Of a stretch of 64,000 bases of DNA, positions 43,880 through 52,520 are shown piece after piece (the stretch's first letter is position 1; the number at the start of each line of letters is the position of its first letter). The stretch lies in NCBI RefSeq assembly GCF_900100655.1, contig NZ_FNCE01000004.1, positions 62,001 to 126,000 of the forward strand, read 5' to 3'. The translations under genes were made by a program, and so were the position numbers. A model generated the notes under the pieces. It saw nothing but the letters and a program-made list of their open reading frames with translations, did not search any database and was not told where the DNA came from. Source of the DNA: Limimonas halophila. Lineage in GTDB: Bacteria > Pseudomonadota > Alphaproteobacteria > Kiloniellales > Rhodovibrionaceae.

Positions 43880-44844
43880 CGCGTCTCCTCTTGATCTCGC
43901 ATTGTGCGCCGGCGGCGCCGTGGTCGTGCGGATGGCCCGGCTCGCCGTGCCCGACGTCCCTTCGGGCGCGTGGAAGCCGGTGGCGTTGTGTGCGCCGGAC
44001 CGGGACGGGGCGTATAGCCTTTTTCGCTGTAAGGCAAAATCGATTGCGGTGGAACACCCCGGTCCGGTTCATGCTCCCTGACGGCGGCGTCACGTCGGCC
44101 GGCAGCCCGGCCCGGCGGCGCACCCGTGGGCCGGCCGCAAAAGGCGCCGGATATCTTGGCTTGAGAGATCGGCGGCGATCCCATCATCGCCGGCGAGGCG
44201 GCCGCGTGGGCCTCAGGGGACAGTGCGTGAAAAGCGGATTGCGTTGCGTCGGTGCTCGCGCTCACCGCGGAACGTTCCCGGCGCGCGTGGTGCCGCCAAG
44301 CGGGTTCGCGCCGGCCGGTGTGATCCGTGCTCTCCCGAACGGTGGGGCGAGCCGGCGTGTGCGGCGGCTGCGTGTCGCCAGGCAGCAGGCTGTGAGGACC
44401 AGGGCGAGCCGGATCAGATTCACAAACGCGCCACCACGCATGCGTGCCTCCGGGCGTGTGATGTTTTGTCACACCTACGGCGCGATGGGGGCGCCGCACC
44501 ATCCCGTTGCGTGGTTTTTCCGGCCTTCGTCCCCCGGGCGCGTGAACCGGATTCCCCGAATGCGTGTGCCGCCGCACGCCGCCGGTGTGCGAACATTTGG
44601 TGAAAAAGTTTGGCGTGCCGTCAAGACGGCGGCGGGTTTTTCCGCAACGCACGTGCGGGCTTGCCGCCAAATTTTTGAAGTCCACATGTTCGGTTAACGC
44701 AGCCTGTTGGGCCGGCGAAGTTAGGCGGCACGCGGCCGGGGGAACGGCCGTACCGCCGTTACCGGCCAGCGGCTGTACCGGAACTCGGGTCCGAAGGGTG
44801 GGTATCCGCAGGGTCCCGGGAAACAGGGAAACAGGAGCAGCAAA
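43880..44844. other. 965-bp gene-free stretch upstream of the rhodopsin gene
   Basis: This is the longest non-coding stretch in the window, between divergent ugd and rhodopsin genes. Frames that stay open across it translate to Arg/Pro/Gly-rich strings typical of GC-rich DNA and have no family signature. It should contain the ugd and rhodopsin promoters; no clear -35/-10 was identified. Local AT-rich patches occur at 44025-44050 and 44590-44695. Confidence 0.55.
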
Positions 44845-45612
44845 ATGCCCGTCGACATGACAGTTGGCCAGTACAATCTGGTCTACAACTTCTTCTCGTT
44901 CACGATCGCCGTCATGGCGGCGTCGACCCTCTATTTCTGGATGGGGCGGCCGCTCGTGGCGCAGCCGTACAAGATCGCCGTGACCATCACGGGCTTGGTT
45001 ACCTTTATCGCATTTTATCACTACTTCCGCATTGCCGAGAGCTGGGACGCCGCCTTCACGCTCGCCAACGGAGCCGTCGAGCCGACCGGAAAGCCCTTCA
45101 ACGACGCCTACCGCTACGTCGACTGGCTGCTCACCGTCCCGCTGCTGATGATCGAGCTGATCCTCATCATGCGCCTGCCGCAGAAGGAGACGGTGTCCAA
45201 GGCCACGCGGCTGGGCGTGCTGGCGGCGATCATGATCGTGCTCGGCTATCCGGGCGAGGTCGCGACCGACGACGGCACCCGTTGGCTGTTCTGGGTGCTG
45301 GCGATGCTGCCGTTCATCTGGATCGTCTACGAGCTGGTCGTCGGCCTTTCCAGCGCCATCGACAAGCAGCCCGAGAACGCCAAGGGCCTGGTGAGCGCCG
45401 CGCGCTGGCTCACCGTCGCCGCGTGGCTGTTCTACCCGATCGTCTTCCTCTTCCCGATGATCGGGCTGACGGGTGCAACCGCGGAGACCTTCGTGCAGGT
45501 CGGCTATTCCGTTGCCGACATCGTCGCGAAGGCGGTCTTCGGCGTGCTGATCTTCCAGATCGCCATGCGCAAGACCGAGGCGGAGTACGGCGGCGCCAAG
45601 GCGTCCGGCTGA
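44845..45612 (+). CDS. Light-driven proton-pump rhodopsin, xanthorhodopsin-like
   Basis: A 255-residue seven-helix rhodopsin. Helix C reads RYVDWLLTVPLLMIE, giving the DTE triad Asp93 (proton acceptor), Thr97 and Glu104 (donor). His59 pairs with Asp93, and Lys229 in ADIVAK binds retinal. Leu101 at the spectral-tuning site predicts green absorption. The sequence follows Salinibacter xanthorhodopsin (as I recall it) along helices A-E, but Trp150 replaces the Gly that admits a carotenoid antenna. AGGAG precedes the ATG. The crtEIBY-blh operon behind it supplies retinal. It should pump protons outward in light. Confidence 0.96.
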   Translation: MPVDMTVGQYNLVYNFFSFTIAVMAASTLYFWMGRPLVAQPYKIAVTITGLVTFIAFYHYFRIAESWDAAFTLANGAVEPTGKPFNDAYRYVDWLLTVPLLMIELILIMRLPQKETVSKATRLGVLAAIMIVLGYPGEVATDDGTRWLFWVLAMLPFIWIVYELVVGLSSAIDKQPENAKGLVSAARWLTVAAWLFYPIVFLFPMIGLTGATAETFVQVGYSVADIVAKAVFGVLIFQIAMRKTEAEYGGAKASG

Positions 45613-45621
45613 CCGCCGACC

Positions 45622-45646
45622 GGGGGTGGGGCCAAGCCCCACCCCC
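45622..45646 (+). terminator. Strong hairpin between rhodopsin and crtE
   Basis: GGGGGTGGGGC (45622-45632) pairs with GCCCCACCCCC (45636-45646), an 11-bp perfect stem with a CAA loop, followed by TTCC. It can act as a partial terminator, giving more rhodopsin than pathway mRNA, or as a 3'-end stabiliser. Confidence 0.85.
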
Positions 45647-45682
45647 TTCCCATTCCACCCCGTCTCGCGCTCGGAGCGCCCG

Positions 45683-46693
45683 ATGACCGGAAACGCCGAC
45701 ACCCCCCTCGAGGCCGCGCTGGCGCAAGCACGCACGCAAGCGCCCGCCGTGGAGGCGCGCCTGCGCACCGCCTGGGCGGACACCCCGCTCGCGGCGGCGG
45801 GCGCGGCCCACGATGCCGCCGGCGGCAAGCGCAGCCGCGTGCGCCTGACCCTGACCGCCGCGGCCCTGCTCGGCTGCGACGCGCGCGACGCCGAAGCCGC
45901 CGCAGCGGCGGTCGAGCTGCTGCACAACGCCTCGCTGGTTCACGACGACCTGATCGACGAAGACGCCACGCGCCGCGGCGTGCCGAGCGTCTGGAAGACC
46001 CACGGCACGGCCGGCGCGGTGCTGCTCGGCGACCGCCTGCTCGCCGCCGCGCACGCCGAGGCCGCGGCCACCGGCGCGCCGCGCGAGCTGGTGCAGGCCC
46101 TGAGCGCCACCGCGCGCCGGCTGGTGGACGGCGTCGCCCGCGAACGCGCCCCCGCCGCCACCGCGCCCGGCGACGCGGCGCGCGACGCCTACCTCGATCT
46201 GGCGCGCGACAAGAGCGGCGCGCTCTTCGCCTTCGCCGTGGACGCGGCACTGATCCTGGCCGGGGTGCCGCACCGCGAGCGCCATGTCGCGCGGACGGCC
46301 TTCGAAGCCCTGGGCGCGGCCTACCAGATCGGCGACGATCTGGCGGACCTGGACGGGCACAAGCTCGGCCGGCCGGCGGGCGGCGACGTCGCGGCGGCGC
46401 GGCTGTGCGCCCCCGTCGCGGCGCTGCGCGCCCTCGGCGAGCCGGCGACGGTGGCCGCGTTCGATCGCTTTCTGGCCGCGCCGGAGGATGCCGAGATCTG
46501 GATCGCCCGCCTGCGCGGGGCCGACGTGCGGGCCGAGATCACGGGCTGGCGGGATGGGCTGATGGGTGACGCCGCCTCCGCTGCCGCCCGCCTGCGCCCG
46601 GAGCTGCGCGCGTTCACCGGCTGGGCCGCGACGGCCATCGGCGGCCCCGCCCCCAGCGAGGAGGCGCCGGCATGCGCCGCCGCGACGCCGTAA
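45683..46693 (+). CDS. crtE: Geranylgeranyl diphosphate synthase
   Basis: A 336-residue polyprenyl synthase. The first Asp-rich motif is HDDLIDED (about 91-98) and the second is GDDLADLDG (about 216-224); GGKRSRVRL binds the diphosphate. It condenses isopentenyl diphosphate with allylic diphosphates to C20 GGPP, the substrate of CrtB. It is the first pathway gene behind rhodopsin; crtI starts 22 bases before it ends. Confidence 0.9.
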   Translation: MTGNADTPLEAALAQARTQAPAVEARLRTAWADTPLAAAGAAHDAAGGKRSRVRLTLTAAALLGCDARDAEAAAAAVELLHNASLVHDDLIDEDATRRGVPSVWKTHGTAGAVLLGDRLLAAAHAEAAATGAPRELVQALSATARRLVDGVARERAPAATAPGDAARDAYLDLARDKSGALFAFAVDAALILAGVPHRERHVARTAFEALGAAYQIGDDLADLDGHKLGRPAGGDVAAARLCAPVAALRALGEPATVAAFDRFLAAPEDAEIWIARLRGADVRAEITGWRDGLMGDAASAAARLRPELRAFTGWAATAIGGPAPSEEAPACAAATP

Positions 46694-48195
46694 GCGCGCC
46701 CCACACGGCCGGTCCGCGGCCGCGCGCGGTGGTCGTGGGCGGCGGCTTCGGCGGCATCGCCTCGGCGCTGCGGCTGCGCGCCCGGGGCCACGACGTCACG
46801 CTGGTGGACCGCTGCGCGCGCCTGGGCGGCCGGGCGCAGGTCTACACGGTCGGCGGCGCGTGCATGGACGCCGGGCCGACCGTCATCACGGCGCCGCACC
46901 TCTTCGACGAATTGTTCGCGTTGTTCGGCCACGACCGCGCCGAGTTCGTGCGCTTCCTGCCGGTCTCGCCCTGGTACCGCATCCGCTTCCACGACGGCGA
47001 GCACTTCGACTACGGCCCCACGCCGCGCATCGAGTCCGAAATCGCGCGCCTCTCGCCCGGCGACGTGGACGGCTACCGCCGCTTTGCCGCGCACGCGCGC
47101 AAGCTCTTCGACAAGGGCTTCACCGAGCTGGGCGACCAGCCCTTCCACAGCTTCGGGCGGATGCTGCGCACCGTGCCCGATCTGGCGCGGCTGCGCGCCG
47201 ACCGCTCGCTGTACGGGCTGGTGTCGCGCCACATCCGCGATCCGCGCCTGCGCACGGCGCTCAGCCTGCAGCCGCTGCTGATCGGCGGCGATCCGCACCG
47301 CACCACCTGCATCTACGCCCTCATCCACGAGCTGGAGCGGCGCTGGGGCGTCGTCTTCCCGGAAGGCGGCACGGGCGCGCTGGTGGACGCGCTGACGCGG
47401 CTGCTGGACCTCGCGGGGGTCGAGGTGCGCACGGGCACGACCGTGGAGCGCATCGCCGTGCGCGACGGGCGGGCCGTGGGCGTCGACCTGGCGGGCGGCG
47501 GCCACCTTTCGGCGGATGTCGTGGTGGCGAACGCGGACCCGGCGCGGGTCTACGGCCACATGGTGCCGGATGTCGCCAAGCGCCGCTGGACGGCGCCGCG
47601 CCTGAACCGGCTGCGCTACGGCATGGGCCTCTACGTGCTCTACTTCACCACCGATTGCGCCTATCCCGACGTCGCGCACCACACCATCGCCGTGGGCCCG
47701 GACGAGCGCGACGAGCTGCGCGACATCTTCGACCGTGGGCGGCTGTGCGCGACGCCCAGCGTCTATCTGCACCGCCCGGCGGCGACCGACCCCGGCATGG
47801 CGCCGCACTGCGGCGGGGACAGCTTCTACGCGCTGGCGTGCACGCCCAACCTGCGCGCCGGGATCGACTGGGGCGAGGCGGCAGCGCAGGTGCGCGAGCG
47901 CGTGCTCGACCGCCTGGAAGCCAGCGAGTTGCCGGGCGTGCGCGGCCACATCGCCGCCGAGACGGCGGTGACGCCCGAGCACTTCGCCCACGCCTACCTG
48001 GACCGGCACGGCAGCGCCTTCCGCATCCAGCCGTTGTTCACGCAGTCGGCGTGGTTCCGCTTCCACAACCGCAGCGAGGAGGTGGCGGGGCTGTACTGCG
48101 TCGGCGCGGGCACGCACCCCGGCGCCGGGGTGCCCGGCGTGCTGTGTTCCGCCAAGGTCGTGGAACGCGTGATCGCGGCCGGGGCGCCGGCATGA
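46672..48195 (+). CDS. crtI: Phytoene desaturase (lycopene-forming)
   Basis: A 507-residue flavoprotein with the FAD motif VVVGGGFGGIASALRLRARGH (19-39, shown in part), GGRAQ, DAGPTVIT, and the C-terminal CrtI signature GLYCVGAGTHPGAGVPGV. It should introduce four double bonds into phytoene to give lycopene. GGAGG lies before the ATG, which overlaps crtE by 22 bases; crtB starts on its stop codon (ATGA). Confidence 0.95.
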   Translation: MRRRDAVSAPHTAGPRPRAVVVGGGFGGIASALRLRARGHDVTLVDRCARLGGRAQVYTVGGACMDAGPTVITAPHLFDELFALFGHDRAEFVRFLPVSPWYRIRFHDGEHFDYGPTPRIESEIARLSPGDVDGYRRFAAHARKLFDKGFTELGDQPFHSFGRMLRTVPDLARLRADRSLYGLVSRHIRDPRLRTALSLQPLLIGGDPHRTTCIYALIHELERRWGVVFPEGGTGALVDALTRLLDLAGVEVRTGTTVERIAVRDGRAVGVDLAGGGHLSADVVVANADPARVYGHMVPDVAKRRWTAPRLNRLRYGMGLYVLYFTTDCAYPDVAHHTIAVGPDERDELRDIFDRGRLCATPSVYLHRPAATDPGMAPHCGGDSFYALACTPNLRAGIDWGEAAAQVRERVLDRLEASELPGVRGHIAAETAVTPEHFAHAYLDRHGSAFRIQPLFTQSAWFRFHNRSEEVAGLYCVGAGTHPGAGVPGVLCSAKVVERVIAAGAPA

Positions 48196-49121
48196 GCCAG
48201 GCCGTCGATCCCCTCGCGCCCGCCGACGTGCTGCGCGCCCAGGGGCGCTCCTTCCACTGGGCGGCGCGCTTCATGTCCGCCGCGACGGCCGGCGACGCCG
48301 CCGTGCTCTACGCCTTCTGCCGGCGCATCGACGACCTGGGCGACGAAACCGCGCCGGAGCGCGCGGGGCCGGCGCTGGATGCGGTGTTCGCGGCGCTCGA
48401 CGGCGGCCCGGTGCCCGACCGCGAAACCGAACGCTTTCTGGGGCTGGCGCAGCGGCGCGGCATATCTTTGGACGCCGCCCGCGCGCTGGTGCGGGCCGTG
48501 CGCGCCGATCTGGACGCGCCGCAGCTTCCCGACGGCGACGCGCTGATCCAATACGCCCATGGCGTCGCCGGCACGGTCGGGGTGATGATGTGCCCCGTGC
48601 TGGGCGTGCGTGACCCGCGCGCGTGGCCCTTCGCGGTGGACCTCGGGATCGCCATGCAGCTCACCAACATCGCCCGCGACGTGGGCGAGGACGCGGCCAG
48701 CGGCCGCCGCTACCTGCCGGCGACGTGGCTGGGCGGGCCGCTCAGCCCCGCCGAGTTGTGTGCCGGGGACAGCGAGGTGGACGGCCGGGTGCGCCGGGCG
48801 CTGGCGCGCACGCTGGAAACGGCGGACCGCTACTACGCCAGCGCCGAGCGCGGCATGCGCTTCATCCCCGCGCGGGCGCGGCTGGCGATCTTGGCGGCGC
48901 GGCACATCTACGCCGCCATCGGGCCGCGCGTCCTGGCGGCTCACGATTGGCGCCGGCGGGCCGCCGTGCCGCCGGGCCGCAAGGCGGTGTGCTCCCTGGC
49001 CGCCCTGATGGCATTCGCGCACCCGCGCACGTGGGATGTGGGGTCGCCGTCTGCGCACGATCCCGCGTTGCACGCGTCCATCGCCGGACGCGTGGGCGCC
49101 GACCCGGATGCCCCGGCATGA
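48192..49121 (+). CDS. crtB: Phytoene synthase
   Basis: A 309-residue squalene/phytoene synthase with both Asp-rich motifs (FCRRIDDLGDE, about 42-52; LTNIARDVGEDAASGRRYLP, about 156-175). It joins two GGPP molecules head-to-head to phytoene. It starts with an ATGA overlap on crtI and ends with an ATGA overlap into crtY, so the proteins should be made in step. Confidence 0.95.
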   Translation: MSQAVDPLAPADVLRAQGRSFHWAARFMSAATAGDAAVLYAFCRRIDDLGDETAPERAGPALDAVFAALDGGPVPDRETERFLGLAQRRGISLDAARALVRAVRADLDAPQLPDGDALIQYAHGVAGTVGVMMCPVLGVRDPRAWPFAVDLGIAMQLTNIARDVGEDAASGRRYLPATWLGGPLSPAELCAGDSEVDGRVRRALARTLETADRYYASAERGMRFIPARARLAILAARHIYAAIGPRVLAAHDWRRRAAVPPGRKAVCSLAALMAFAHPRTWDVGSPSAHDPALHASIAGRVGADPDAPA

Positions 49122-50266
49122 GCGCGCGCGTCGTCATCGCCGGCGGTGGGTTGGCGGGCTTGAGCCTCGCGGTGGCATTGCTGGACCGCGATCCGGCGGC
49201 GCGCGTCACCGTGCTGGAGCCGCGCACGGCCTACGCCGACGACCGCACCTGGTGCTTCTGGGATGTGGAGCCCCATCCCTTCCGCGACCTGATCGCTCAG
49301 CGCTGGCGGTCGTGGCGGGTCGCCACGCCGGCCGGCGTGGCCGTCGCCGAAGACGCTGGCGTTCCCTACGCCCGCGTGCGCGCCGGGGACGTCTACGCCC
49401 GCGCCCGCGAGCGCATCGCCGCCGCGCCCAACGCCGAGTTGCGCACCGGCGTCAGCGTGCGGCGCGTGGCCGGCGACCACGTGGAAACCGAGACGGGCGA
49501 GGTGATCGGCGCCGGGGTCGTCTGCGACGGCCGCCCGCCGGCGGCCGATGCGCTGCGCGCGCCCGGCGAACCTTTCCTGTGGCAGGTCTTCGCGGGTGCC
49601 CGTGTCCATGCCCGCCCCGGCACCTTCGCGCCCGGCACGGTGGACCTCATGGACTTCCGCGTGCCCCAGGCCGGCGAGATCCGCTTCCGCTACGTCCTGC
49701 CCGACAGCGACGCCAGCGCCCTCGTGGAACTGACGGCCTTCACGCCCTCGCTGCCCGAGCGGGGGGCGCTGGACGGCGCGCTTGCCGACGCCGTCGCGGG
49801 CGTTGCCGGGAACGCGGCCGAGGTGGTGGCGGGCGAGCAGGGCGCGATCCCCATGACCACGGCACTGCCCCCGGCGCCGGCCGCGCCGGGTGTCATCCCC
49901 ATCGGCACGCGCGCGGGCGCGCCGCGGCCGAGCACGGGCTACGCCTTCCTGCCCATCCAGCGCCATGCCGCGCGGCTGGCCGAGCGCATCCTGGCGGGGG
50001 CGCCGCAACCGCTTCCGATGCGGGGAGCGGGCACCCGCTGGCTGGACCGGATCTTCCTCAACCGCCTGCTAGCCGAGCCGCAGGGCGCACCCGAGCTGTT
50101 CCGGCGGCTGGCGGCCGGCGTGCCGGGCGACGCCCTGGCGCGCTTTCTCATGGAGCGCGCGCGGCCGGCGGATGTGGTTCGGGTGATGGCGGCGCTGCCG
50201 GTCGGCCCCTTCGCCCGCGAGGCCGTGCGCAGCACGACGCCGTGGCCGGCGAGGGCGGCGGGATGA
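49118..50266 (+). CDS. crtY: Lycopene beta-cyclase
   Basis: A 382-residue CrtY-type cyclase. It has the N-terminal FAD motif VVIAGGGLAGLSLAVAL, the DDRTWCFW motif (about 42-49), the FRVPQAGEIRFRYVLP core and the STGYAFLPIQRHAA motif, followed by FLNRLL. It closes both ends of lycopene to beta-ionone rings and gives beta-carotene. It overlaps crtB upstream and blh downstream by 4 bases each. No ketolase or hydroxylase gene is present. Confidence 0.94.
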   Translation: MSARVVIAGGGLAGLSLAVALLDRDPAARVTVLEPRTAYADDRTWCFWDVEPHPFRDLIAQRWRSWRVATPAGVAVAEDAGVPYARVRAGDVYARARERIAAAPNAELRTGVSVRRVAGDHVETETGEVIGAGVVCDGRPPAADALRAPGEPFLWQVFAGARVHARPGTFAPGTVDLMDFRVPQAGEIRFRYVLPDSDASALVELTAFTPSLPERGALDGALADAVAGVAGNAAEVVAGEQGAIPMTTALPPAPAAPGVIPIGTRAGAPRPSTGYAFLPIQRHAARLAERILAGAPQPLPMRGAGTRWLDRIFLNRLLAEPQGAPELFRRLAAGVPGDALARFLMERARPADVVRVMAALPVGPFAREAVRSTTPWPARAAG

Positions 50267-51207
50267 CGGGTGCGGCGGCGCTGCGCGCAACGCACGCGCG
50301 GGCGGCGCTCGGCGTGACCGTCGCCGCCGTGGCGATCGCGACCCTGCTCCCGGCGCCCGGCGCGGCGGCGAAGGCGGCGGTGCTGGCGGCGCTGGTGGCG
50401 GTGCTGGGGCTGCCGCACGGTGCGGTGGACCACCTGGAAGGGCAGACGCTCCTGGCGCCGCGCGTGGGCCGTGCGTGGTGGCTGGTGTTCGGGGCGCTCT
50501 ACGTGGCGGCGGCCACCGTCGTCGTGGCGGCGTGGCTGCTGTGGCCGCCCGGGCTGCTCGTGGGATTCCTGCTGCTCGCGGCGGGGCACTTCGGCGCCGA
50601 GGACGTGGCCGCCGACCCGGCCGCGCCGCGCGGTCCGCTGCGCGTGCTGGAAGCTGGCCTGCGCGGCGCGATCCCGGTGCTGGGGCCGGTGCTCTTCCAT
50701 CCCGAGCGCACGGGGGAGCTGTTCGCGTACCTGCTGCCGGGATCGTCGGCGGCGGGCGTGCAGGCCGTGCTGGTGCCGCTGGCCTGGGGCGCGCCCGTGT
50801 TCGCCGGTGCGCTGGCGGCGTTCGCCGTCATCGCCTGGGCGAGCGGGCGGCGGGGCACGGCCGTGGAGGTGCTGGCGTTGACGGTGGCGGTGGGGGTGCT
50901 GCCGCCGCTGCTGGCCTTCGTCGTCTACTTCTGTCTGTGGCACGCGCCGCGGCACACCCTGACGGTGGCGGCGCGCCTGAGCCCGGCGGACGCGCGGCGC
51001 GGGCTGATCCGCTTCGCGCGCGCGGCCTGGCCGTTGACGCTGGTGACGATCGCGGCGGGCACCTTGGCGTGGTGGGGGCTGACTGGCGCCGTGAACGCCG
51101 TTCCCGCCGCGATCGCCACGGTCTTCGTCGGGCTTGCGGCCCTGACGGTGCCGCACGTGGTCCTGGCGGCCCTGCACGCGCGGTCTCATATCGCCACGGC
51201 CACGTGA
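50263..51207 (+). CDS. blh: Beta-carotene 15,15'-dioxygenase, Brp/Blh family
   Basis: A 314-residue membrane protein with 7-8 hydrophobic helices and the four iron-binding His segments of the family: LPHGAVDH (His52, His57), AAGHFGAED (His109), LWHAPRH and VPHVVLAALH. It cleaves beta-carotene symmetrically into two retinal molecules, the chromophore for the rhodopsin at the operon start. It starts on the crtY stop (ATGA). Confidence 0.93.
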   Translation: MTGAAALRATHARAALGVTVAAVAIATLLPAPGAAAKAAVLAALVAVLGLPHGAVDHLEGQTLLAPRVGRAWWLVFGALYVAAATVVVAAWLLWPPGLLVGFLLLAAGHFGAEDVAADPAAPRGPLRVLEAGLRGAIPVLGPVLFHPERTGELFAYLLPGSSAAGVQAVLVPLAWGAPVFAGALAAFAVIAWASGRRGTAVEVLALTVAVGVLPPLLAFVVYFCLWHAPRHTLTVAARLSPADARRGLIRFARAAWPLTLVTIAAGTLAWWGLTGAVNAVPAAIATVFVGLAALTVPHVVLAALHARSHIATAT

Positions 51208-51214
51208 CAACACC

Positions 51215-51577
51215 TCAGGCGTCGATGGCCTCCTGCAGTTCCTCGTTGCAGTGCTCCTGCACGCTGCTTTCTAGGTTCCAGTCGCGGACGCTCATGGAGA
51301 AGGACTCGGCGAGCTTTTCGCGCTTGTCGTTGGTGTAGCCGTCGAGGGCGGCCAACTTCTTCCCCTCGTCCAGCCAATGCGCCTTGGCTTCCTGCGCGCA
51401 AACGGTTGCAAGGGCGCTCACGCGGGCGTCCTTGACCTCGGCTTTCAGCGTGCCGCTGGTCACAACCCAGCCGGCGGCGAAGCCGGCGATCGTGACCACC
51501 GCGGCGCCGCCCAGCGCGCCGCCGATGACCGGCTTGGCCTTCTCGAAGGCGTCCTCGATTTGGCGTTTCATCTGCAT
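51215..51577 (-). CDS. Small single-TM protein, unknown
   Basis: A 120-residue protein with a glycine-rich membrane segment (about 17-42, GGALGGAAVVTIAGFAAGWVV) and a charged, helical soluble part with two Cys (VCAQ and HCNEE). GGAGGAG precedes the ATG at 51577. It is convergent with blh, ending 7 bases away. I do not recognise the family. One membrane anchor and a soluble helical domain are all that can be seen. Confidence 0.7.
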   Translation of the reverse strand: MQMKRQIEDAFEKAKPVIGGALGGAAVVTIAGFAAGWVVTSGTLKAEVKDARVSALATVCAQEAKAHWLDEGKKLAALDGYTNDKREKLAESFSMSVRDWNLESSVQEHCNEELQEAIDA

Positions 51578-51754
51578 GGCGGCTCCTCCCGCTTCCATTC
51601 GAGCGGTATGAAAGGCCGTCCGGATGACGGTTTTGTGCAGACATGCCGCAGATTGTTTGCGCTGTGATCGAACCGTGACAGGGGCTGAAAAACCGTGTTC
51701 CGGCTCCCCACCTCCGGCATACTTAGGATGAACGTTCGATCGGGGAATACCGGA

Positions 51755-52426
51755 ATGCCTCTCCTGCGGCGCTTGGTGGCTGCTTTGACCGTGTTGAGTC
51801 TCGTGGCGAGCCCGTCGCTTGCCGCCGCCGACCCGTGGAAGGACGAGTCCGGCCACAGCCGCGGCTACGAAGATCGCGGCCCCCACCACGGCAAGAAGCG
51901 GCGCGGCCCGCCGGCGCACGCGGGTCCGCCGGCCCATGCGGGACCGCCGGATCGCGGCCACCGGCAGCGGCACGAGCGCGGGCACGCCCGGCGCGACCGC
52001 GGTTATCTCGACGCGGGCCGATGCAACCGCGAAGCGCTCGGGCGCATCCTGGGTGGCGCGGCCGGCGCCGCGGCCGGGTCGCAGATCGGGGACGGCGACG
52101 AGCGTATTGCCGCCATCATCGGCGGCGCCATCGCCGGGGTGCTCTTGGGCGGCGAGATCGGCCGGGCCATGGACCGGGCCGACCACTTGTGCGTCGATCA
52201 GGCGCTGGAAAACGCCCCGACCGGCCGCACCGTCGAATGGCGGAACCCCGACACCCACCGCCGCCATCAAGTGACGCCGCGCGAAACCTATCAGACGGAA
52301 AGCGGCCGGTACCGCCGCGAGTACACGGCGACATCCACGATCGGCGGCGAAACGGTGCAGACCTATGGCACGGCCTGCCGGCAACCCGACGGCGCCTGGA
52401 AGATCGTCAGCCAGAAACGGCAGTAG
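51755..52426 (+). CDS. Glycine-zipper surface protein (RT0821/Lpp0805-like)
   Basis: A 223-residue exported protein. It has a signal peptide (1-25, cleavage after LAA), a His/Arg/Gly/Pro-rich linker with two PPAHAG repeats (about 45-85), a glycine-zipper membrane-like segment (LGRILGGAAGAAAGSQIGDG and IIGGAIAGVLLGGEIG, about 97-135), and a C-terminal domain with two Cys ending VSQKRQ. This order is typical of the 17-kDa antigen-like outer-membrane family. The start at 51755 is chosen for the signal peptide; ATG 51728 is an in-frame alternative. Confidence 0.78.
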   Translation: MPLLRRLVAALTVLSLVASPSLAAADPWKDESGHSRGYEDRGPHHGKKRRGPPAHAGPPAHAGPPDRGHRQRHERGHARRDRGYLDAGRCNREALGRILGGAAGAAAGSQIGDGDERIAAIIGGAIAGVLLGGEIGRAMDRADHLCVDQALENAPTGRTVEWRNPDTHRRHQVTPRETYQTESGRYRREYTATSTIGGETVQTYGTACRQPDGAWKIVSQKRQ

Positions 52427-52520
52427 ATCCCGGTGACCGTCCTTGGCGGCGGGCAGCCTGAAGCGGCCGCGACGCCGTCGAGATCCGGGTTCGCTCCGCG
52501 ACCGGCTCGAAGCAGATCGT

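Noticed and set aside
43891-44697. 268-codon open frame upstream of rhodopsin
   Set aside because: Arg/Pro/Gly-rich with no recognisable domain and no ribosome site; the same stretch is open in other frames as well.
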